From Burkholderiales bacterium (GTDB lineage: Bacteria; Pseudomonadota; Gammaproteobacteria; Burkholderiales; Burkholderiaceae_B), in the NCBI GenBank assembly GCA_005788065.1, contig SXZD01000263.1:1-10691 (forward strand): a stretch of DNA of 10,691 bases. Direction: 5' to 3'. A program made the translations under genes and the position numbers. This document shows positions 6,020 through 10,691 of this stretch, piece after piece. Position 1 is the first letter of the stretch. Every line of letters begins with the position of its first letter. Under the pieces are notes generated by a model, which worked only from the letters and a program-made list of their open reading frames with translations, made no database searches and was not told where the DNA came from.

Positions 6020-8368
6020 TCAAACTTTTGCTGATACATCAGTGAGAGCCGCCCGCTTGTTAATATAAGCCTGTAAGGTCTGCCCCTTCATCACGGTTGA
6101 CGTATCCCGGCGAATCACCGTGGTACGCGCAAAGATCCCTGCCAACATCCTGAGCCCTAGTATTTCCTTGTGGCCCGCATTTTTGTATGAATACAAAACC
6201 GGGGGGCCAAAGCTGTCGATCGAGCGTAACAGTTCGGCTCGCTCTGCGCGTAATTGACGCAGCCGTGAAAGTGCATCGATGAGCGCCAGACTGTTCTTCA
6301 ATTCAATTGCTTGAAAGCGCTTGTACTCTGAAATGCGTTGGTCAGCTGGCAGGGATAACAGCCGTGGACTGGACTTATCCTGTCGGCTTTTCTGATACGC
6401 ATTGTACAAACAGTCTACGGTTGCCAGCACTTGCACTTCTCTGCCGTTAAGTACGTTCAAATGCCCCACAGCATCGGGCGTCAAACGAAATCGGGCTGCA
6501 TAAGTGTAGTCGTATTCTTTGTGATCTTCTCTGCCACGGCTTTGTACGTCCTGCCAGAAGTCTAACTGTTTGAACAGATCCCGCTCCCATTCATCGTAAC
6601 TGAGCTTGTTGTTGGCGTTTTGACAGGCCTGTCTGCCGTGTACCTCACACCATCGCTTGACATAAGCGCTTAGCGACTGCGCATCAGAAAACGCCACCTC
6701 GCGAAACGACCAGGGTGAGATGCTTCCATCCACGACCCTGTAGTGCAAACCTTCCTCATCTCTTGCCAATGCACCTTGAACGCCGCCAAAGGCTTCAAAT
6801 GGTGCAAAAACGGTATTGGCGTCACCGACACTCAGGCCTGCAGCGCCGCCCACACTGGCAAGCACGCTCTTGCCTTCTTTGATGATTTTCAATGACGGAT
6901 CTTCGTGCAGGTGCCGCTCTTTCCAGACACGTTCCAAGCCAAGGCGAGCCATCACGCCTGTAAACAACGCCCGGCTCGCACGGATGGCAAAGCCAACATC
7001 AAGACTCAACTTTGAACTGCTGCGCTGACGGGTGGATCGATTGACCGGTTGAATGCTGACTTCTGAAAATTCAGGATCGTTGGCGAGCTTGTGAAGGATG
7101 CGATGTCCATCCGGTTTGTCACACTCGCGCCCACTTTGTTGCAACAACAACAGAATTTTCTTGGCTGTCTCTTTTGCTTTGTGTACGCGCGCATCGTATT
7201 CGACTCCAGGATTGTTTTCCCATTTGCATGGAATGCGGATGACAATGCCCTTGATCCGCTCTTTTTGTACCGACAAAGCATCAGCACGCACTGTTGCACC
7301 TGCCCGAATATGTACGTCTTCCAGCGCACCGGCATCTGCAACGCCAAGTCCGACAGCAACTCCCAACTCCGCTTCCGTACCCTCTATCGTGTTAAATTGC
7401 ATCTCAAGCCACGATTCGTTCAAGTACAGTGAAAATTGACGGCTGCGTTGCATGGCAATTCCTGCATGTATGCCTATGCGCGCAAGGAATGCGGAGGCTG
7501 CCCCGGATAGCACATCGGTCAGCCCCCCGGAGTGAACCCCCGAGTGATGCCCACGCTGTAGTGAAATCCGGTCAACACGCTGCATCTTGTCTATCAAAAA
7601 GAAAACCTTCTGCAACTGGCGCGAAGGTTTGCTGTCTGCAGGATTTCGCGCATTGTCATGTTGCAGTTTGTTCACAGGCAGATCGACGTCAGCAGAAGTT
7701 AAGGCGTTTGCGTTGTTGTCACCAACGACAGACTCTGCAGCGCTTGATTCAGAGATTCCGTTTGAGTGGGTCGCCATTTCACGGTGCGTGCCCCTGAGCT
7801 CAGCCGGCAAGCGTGAGAATCCATGAAACGGTGTTTTACTGAATATTCTGCGATAAGCGGGTCGGTCTGCGCGCTTGAGCCATTTTGCTCCGCTGGCGAG
7901 TGCCCGCGCCGCAGCGTTTCGGGCTACTATATCGGCACGATCTTGTTCCGGAGCCACTTCCCCATCGCCAGCCTGAGTCGCTGTTGGGTCTGCAATGCAA
8001 ACTGGCTGCGTGTGCACTGCGGTTTTTGAAACATCCCTGCTCTGGTGTGTTTTGACGAGTACTTGCCTTACTTTCCAGTGATCGAGTGCATCGGAGATGT
8101 CGGCATCGCGATCGGCTGTCAGCCTGTTACCGATTGTCGTCATTTTCGTTGCGACTGCACGCAGGATGCTTCGTACGGCCGCATGCGCAACACCGCCACT
8201 GTTCATGCTGCGAAGCGGTACTTGCGTATTCCTTTGAGCCGAGGTGGCAAAGCGTGAGAACACGGCTGGTGTCCGCGGAAGCAACACGCCAGTCGAAGAT
8301 TCCTCCACCGGATATGAAGAACTACGCAACGACGTGGGTCCGACATTTTTTCCAGTCACAGACACCAT
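6020..8368 (-). CDS. Large protein of unknown function, possible secreted effector
   Basis: I do not recognise this 782-residue protein. The ATG at 8368 has a TTGAGGTG ribosome site 6-7 bases upstream. Earlier in-frame starts (ATG at 8383, and a further 5' extension to 8500) lack one and would give promoter-like residues. There is no classical signal peptide. The first 60 residues are rich in Ser/Thr, with no acidic residue in the first 20, as in many type III secreted proteins. Residues about 90-250 are polar and probably disordered. Gly-rich, alternating beta-like blocks lie at about 335-366 (ELGVAVGLGVADAGALEDVH), 454-482 (LSLDVGFAIRASRALFTGVM) and 504-549. Charged helices follow, including a probable coiled coil at about 688-718 (LSRLRQLRAERAELL). 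GC is uneven: hand-counted 60-base lines range from about 43% to 62%. It lies downstream of prpR and is convergent with the lyase. No chaperone or secretion genes are visible. Confidence 0.75.
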   Translation of the reverse strand: MVSVTGKNVGPTSLRSSSYPVEESSTGVLLPRTPAVFSRFATSAQRNTQVPLRSMNSGGVAHAAVRSILRAVATKMTTIGNRLTADRDADISDALDHWKVRQVLVKTHQSRDVSKTAVHTQPVCIADPTATQAGDGEVAPEQDRADIVARNAAARALASGAKWLKRADRPAYRRIFSKTPFHGFSRLPAELRGTHREMATHSNGISESSAAESVVGDNNANALTSADVDLPVNKLQHDNARNPADSKPSRQLQKVFFLIDKMQRVDRISLQRGHHSGVHSGGLTDVLSGAASAFLARIGIHAGIAMQRSRQFSLYLNESWLEMQFNTIEGTEAELGVAVGLGVADAGALEDVHIRAGATVRADALSVQKERIKGIVIRIPCKWENNPGVEYDARVHKAKETAKKILLLLQQSGRECDKPDGHRILHKLANDPEFSEVSIQPVNRSTRQRSSSKLSLDVGFAIRASRALFTGVMARLGLERVWKERHLHEDPSLKIIKEGKSVLASVGGAAGLSVGDANTVFAPFEAFGGVQGALARDEEGLHYRVVDGSISPWSFREVAFSDAQSLSAYVKRWCEVHGRQACQNANNKLSYDEWERDLFKQLDFWQDVQSRGREDHKEYDYTYAARFRLTPDAVGHLNVLNGREVQVLATVDCLYNAYQKSRQDKSSPRLLSLPADQRISEYKRFQAIELKNSLALIDALSRLRQLRAERAELLRSIDSFGPPVLYSYKNAGHKEILGLRMLAGIFARTTVIRRDTSTVMKGQTLQAYINKRAALTDVSAKV

Positions 8369-8460
8369 GAAACACCTCAACATTTTGACGTCTCTTCTGT
8401 TGAGTTGCCGCAGGATGTGGCTTGGTTCGCTTTTTGGTGCGTTAAATTCGGGGTAACAAA

Positions 8461-8479
8461 TAATGCGTGCGGTGCACGC
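8461..8479 (-). terminator. Weak hairpin terminator candidate after prpR
   Basis: Read on the minus strand, GCGTGC-ACC-GCACGC is a perfect 6-bp stem with a 3-base loop (8479-8465), followed by the T-rich stretch ATTATTTGTT. It lies about 40 bases past the prpR stop and about 100 bases before the ATG of the next gene on the same strand. If it works, the large unknown gene needs its own promoter. The T-tract is interrupted, so confidence is modest. Confidence 0.4.
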
Positions 8480-8520
8480 TGCCGCGCTGCTGCTAGGCAA
8501 TCACGATACGGTGGGCATGC

Positions 8521-10218
8521 TTAACCCGACAAACGTTTCATCAGTCGCCACAAAGTGGTGCGGCCTACGCCCAATTCCTGCGCAGCCGCAGATACGTTTC
8601 CACCATTGTTGTTCAATGCGGCGCTGACTGCAGTCGCTGTGAGATGCTTGCGTGGCTTGGATTTTCTGACTGTTGTTGCGCTAGTCTGCCGTGCTGGCGT
8701 CGCGTTGTCGGTGTGCCGATCGGTGATATTGCGACGCAGCGATTCTGAAGCTGGAGGGGTACGCGAATGCTCGCTTGTCTTGCCCGTTGTGAGGCCAGCG
8801 TCCATATCACGCCCCATGTTACGCATGTCCAGTTCAAGCTCGGGCAACCACTTCAGGATCTGTCTAAGGGATACCGGCTGCGACTGTCGGAGAAACACGG
8901 CGGCACGCTTGCACAACTGCCGCAATTCTCGAACGTTTCCCGGCCAGATGTATCTTTCAAACAATGGTAAGGCCTGTTCTACAAACAAGCGGCGACGTTG
9001 CGCATCTAGCGTTGTGTCGGCAGTCAGCAAGAAATACTCAGCCAGCAAGCCCAAGTCTTCCTTGCGTTGGTTTAACTCAGGTAACTGAAGCCGCAGTTCG
9101 TTGATCCGATAATACAGGTCTTCACGAAACTGCCCGGCCAGCATGCGTTCACGCAAGTTGACGTGAGTGGCCGTGATCAGGCGAAACTGCGCCTCGCGTA
9201 CGCGCGTTGAGCCTACTCGCCTCACGGCACGCTCTTCCAGTACTCGCAAAAGACGCGACTGGAAATTCAGCGGCATGTCTCCAATTTCATCGAGGAACAC
9301 CGTTCCCATATGGCCCGCTTCAAAGATACCCGCCCGCCCGCCTTTCACCGCCCCGGAAAACGCACCCTCCTCGTAGCCGAACAGTTCGCTTTCCAACAGC
9401 GATTCAGTCAATGCAGCGCAATTCAGAGCGATAAACGGCCGGCCCGACCGTCCGCTTTGCGCATGAATGGCCTGCGCCACCAACTCTTTGCCTGTGCCGG
9501 TTTGACCCTGTATGAATACACTGCCATCGGTGGGCGCATACCATTGGATGAGTTGCCGAACCTCTTGCATGGCCCTGGATTGGCCCAACAGCGTTTCGGC
9601 AGACTGGCGCGGCTTTTGCGCGTTTTTGATGGGTGCGCCAGCGGAAGCCACATTGCGCTGCAATTTTCCAAGACGGATAGCCTCTGAGAATGCGCGGCGC
9701 ACAGAACCCTGCGAATAACTCAACAGGTGTTCAACACCATATTCCGCTGCAAGCCCGTTGACCAAGCCGGGACCTACGATGACTTCACATTGCTCGGCCA
9801 CCAGTTCACGCACGGCGATGCGGGCCTCATCCGGCGTGCGGTAGGTGCGGGTCTGCAACGGAATGTGATAAGCCTGCGCAAGCGCTTCAACCTCGATATA
9901 CGGCTTTGCGTACGTAACCAGCCCCACACGGCTGGATATGCCGCGTGCGTCAGCGAGGCAGCGCATCAGGTCAAAGCCGTCCACGGTAATCAGCACCAAG
10001 GGCGCATTCAACTGGTCTTTGAGATAGGCGCCATTGGAGCCCGCCGCGATGAACACGTCGGCCGTGCCGGCCTGATGGCGTCTCTGGGCATAGACCAGCG
10101 CGTCTTCGTAGGCCTTGGGGACAATTTCGATATCGGCCTCGGGTAGCAGGTCGAGCGAAACCTCACGCAGAACCGGTTCGAGCGTACTGATGCTGAAAGC
10201 GACGATGGTGGGTTTCAT
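8521..10218 (-). CDS. prpR: Propionate catabolism sigma-54-dependent activator PrpR
   Basis: PrpR senses 2-methylcitrate and activates the prp operon with sigma-54 RNA polymerase. This 565-residue protein has the PrpR N-terminal sensor domain (about 5-185), including AAGSNGAYLKDQL and VITVDGFDLM-like segments. The AAA+ domain (about 208-445) has Walker A GQTGTGKE (238-245), the sigma-54-contacting loop GAFSGA (285-290), Walker B VFLDEIGD (307-314) and FREDLYYRIN (364-373). A polar, Thr/Ser/Arg-rich linker (about 466-525) joins a C-terminal Fis-type helix-turn-helix (LNNNGGNVSAAAQELGVGRT, 535-554). The GAFTGA Thr is replaced by Ser. It is divergent from prpB across 380 bases, the standard arrangement. 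The ATG has no strong ribosome site, but its N-terminus MKPTIVAFSIS fits the family. An inverted repeat 20-52 bases upstream of the ATG suggests autoregulation. Confidence 0.95.
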   Translation of the reverse strand: MKPTIVAFSISTLEPVLREVSLDLLPEADIEIVPKAYEDALVYAQRRHQAGTADVFIAAGSNGAYLKDQLNAPLVLITVDGFDLMRCLADARGISSRVGLVTYAKPYIEVEALAQAYHIPLQTRTYRTPDEARIAVRELVAEQCEVIVGPGLVNGLAAEYGVEHLLSYSQGSVRRAFSEAIRLGKLQRNVASAGAPIKNAQKPRQSAETLLGQSRAMQEVRQLIQWYAPTDGSVFIQGQTGTGKELVAQAIHAQSGRSGRPFIALNCAALTESLLESELFGYEEGAFSGAVKGGRAGIFEAGHMGTVFLDEIGDMPLNFQSRLLRVLEERAVRRVGSTRVREAQFRLITATHVNLRERMLAGQFREDLYYRINELRLQLPELNQRKEDLGLLAEYFLLTADTTLDAQRRRLFVEQALPLFERYIWPGNVRELRQLCKRAAVFLRQSQPVSLRQILKWLPELELDMRNMGRDMDAGLTTGKTSEHSRTPPASESLRRNITDRHTDNATPARQTSATTVRKSKPRKHLTATAVSAALNNNGGNVSAAAQELGVGRTTLWRLMKRLSG

Positions 10219-10237
10219 GGTGGAACTAGTGTTTCAT

Positions 10238-10270
10238 ATTTGTTTCATTATGGCATGATTTGAAACAAAT
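10238..10270. promoter_or_regulatory. Putative PrpR operator 1
   Basis: ATTTGTTTCA (10238-10247) and TGAAACAAAT (10261-10270) form a perfect 10-bp inverted repeat with a 13-base spacer. Another TGTTTCA at 10230-10236 lies exactly 11 bases, about one helical turn, before the left arm's TGTTTCA. The element sits just upstream of the prpR start and overlaps a possible -10 box, which suits autorepression by PrpR. Binding by PrpR is inferred from position and symmetry. Confidence 0.65.
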
Positions 10271-10409
10271 GGCGATCACAGAGGCAAGCGTAAAAGCGGA
10301 GCAAGTTAACGGGAATCGCCGAAAGTCGAAACGCACTGATTCGCAAAGCCATCTCAGAATGGATCGACATAGACTCTCATTGACCGCGGGCGAGTGCTTT
10401 AACGCACAC

Positions 10410-10438
10410 GTGTTTCAATGTTTCAATTGATGAGACAC
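10410..10438. promoter_or_regulatory. Putative PrpR operator 2 (upstream activator site for prpB)
   Basis: GTGTTTCA (10410-10417) and TGAGACAC (10431-10438) form an inverted repeat with one mismatch and a 13-base spacer, the same architecture as the first element. A second TGTTTCA lies at 10419-10425. Its centre is about 150 bases before the predicted prpB transcription start, a typical distance for an enhancer bound by a sigma-54 activator. Confidence 0.62.
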
Positions 10439-10548
10439 AAACAACGCATCGACATATCGTTGTCGGCAGTCTGAAGAACGGCCCGATGACCAGAAAAACC
10501 ACAAAAATTCAATGGCTTGCAATAATTCCAAGGGGCCGCGCAGGCAGC

Positions 10549-10564
10549 TGGCACACCTTTCGCT
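10549..10564 (+). promoter_or_regulatory. Sigma-54 (-24/-12) promoter of prpB
   Basis: TGGCACACCTTTCGCT contains the invariant GG (10550-10551) and GC (10562-10563) separated by exactly 10 bases. It matches TGGCAC in the -24 half and differs from TTGC at one position in the -12 half. Transcription should start near 10575, 24 bases before the prpB ATG. The presence of a PrpR gene facing it supports the assignment. Confidence 0.8.
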
Positions 10565-10598
10565 AACTCACCCGCAAACCCAACACAGGAGAACCGGG

Positions 10599-10691
10599 AT
10601 GAGTTCCAGTCAATCCGCCGGCGCACGCTTCCGCGATGCAGTCGCCACAGAAAAACCCCTGCAAGTGGTTGGCGCCATCAATGCCAACCAT
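10599..10691 (+). CDS. prpB: 2-Methylisocitrate lyase, N-terminal fragment
   Basis: PrpB cleaves 2-methylisocitrate to pyruvate and succinate, the last step of the 2-methylcitrate cycle. Only the first 31 codons are in the window. SAGARFRDAV followed by PLQVVGAINANH is the characteristic PrpB start, leading to the beginning of the TIM-barrel active site. AGGAG at 10587-10591, seven bases before the ATG, fixes the start. Divergence from prpR, the sigma-54 promoter upstream and the product all agree. The gene runs off the right edge and probably heads the prp operon. Confidence 0.93.
   Translation, partial: MSSSQSAGARFRDAVATEKPLQVVGAINANH

Larger units (their letters stand above)
10219..10598. 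promoter_or_regulatory. prpR-prpB divergent control region
   Basis: This 380-base gap holds no gene that I can support. It contains two TGTTTCA-type inverted repeats (10238-10270 and 10410-10438), extra half-sites at 10230-10236 and 10419-10425, and a sigma-54 promoter at 10549-10564. About 140 bases between the two inverted repeats show nothing recognisable. A possible prpR -10 (CATAAT on the minus strand, 10252-10247) falls inside the first inverted repeat. Confidence 0.8.

Noticed and set aside
8369..8500. 44-codon N-terminal extension of the large unknown gene
   Set aside because: The upstream starts lack ribosome sites, and the translated extension covers the hairpin and promoter-like DNA; the ATG at 8368 has a good TTGAGGTG site.
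10423..10626. 67-codon minus-strand frame across the prpB promoter
   Set aside because: It overlaps the sigma-54 promoter, the operator and the prpB start and shows no protein features.

Overview
The window looks like a chromosomal segment of a beta-proteobacterium, most likely order Burkholderiales and possibly an Alcaligenaceae-type genome. The reasons are the arrangement sdhC-sdhD-sdhA, GntR regulator, mdh and CoA-ester lyase on one locus, a sigma-54 PrpR regulator facing prpB, and clear similarity to proteins of that group. GC is moderate and varies along the window. The genus cannot be fixed from the sequence alone.

Layout. On the minus strand at the left edge lie sdhC (1027-614), sdhD (613-233) and the first 40 codons of sdhA (229 down to about 110). 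Bases 1-109 no longer read as SdhA and look like a damaged or chimeric contig end. Upstream of sdhC on the same strand is a GntR/UTRA regulator (1917-1189). It is divergent from mdh (2117-3100), and a perfect 12-bp palindrome sits between the two. Downstream of mdh are a nine-copy heptanucleotide repeat (3112-3177), a Rho-independent terminator (3190-3225) and a two-copy 24-bp direct repeat (3235-3282). Next comes a gene for an unrecognised exported protein (4826-3282, minus), divergent from an HpcH/HpaI-family CoA-ester lyase (4924-5970, plus).

The right half holds a large gene of unknown function (8368-6020, minus, 782 aa). It has a Ser/Thr-rich N-terminus and Gly-rich beta-like blocks, and I read it as a possible secreted effector. 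Beyond it is prpR (10218-8521, minus), then a 380-bp divergent intergenic region with two matching inverted repeats and a sigma-54 -24/-12 promoter. The window ends in the first 31 codons of prpB (10599 onward).

Functionally, the recognisable genes belong to the TCA cycle and its propionate branch. Succinate dehydrogenase and malate dehydrogenase are adjacent steps, PrpR/PrpB belong to the 2-methylcitrate cycle (which yields succinate and pyruvate), and the lyase probably cleaves a malyl-CoA-like or citryl-CoA-like ester. The two unrecognised genes do not obviously belong to this metabolism and are the most novel content. The most concrete regulatory observation is the pair of TGTTTCA-N13-TGAAACA-type elements between prpR and prpB, together with a sigma-54 promoter.
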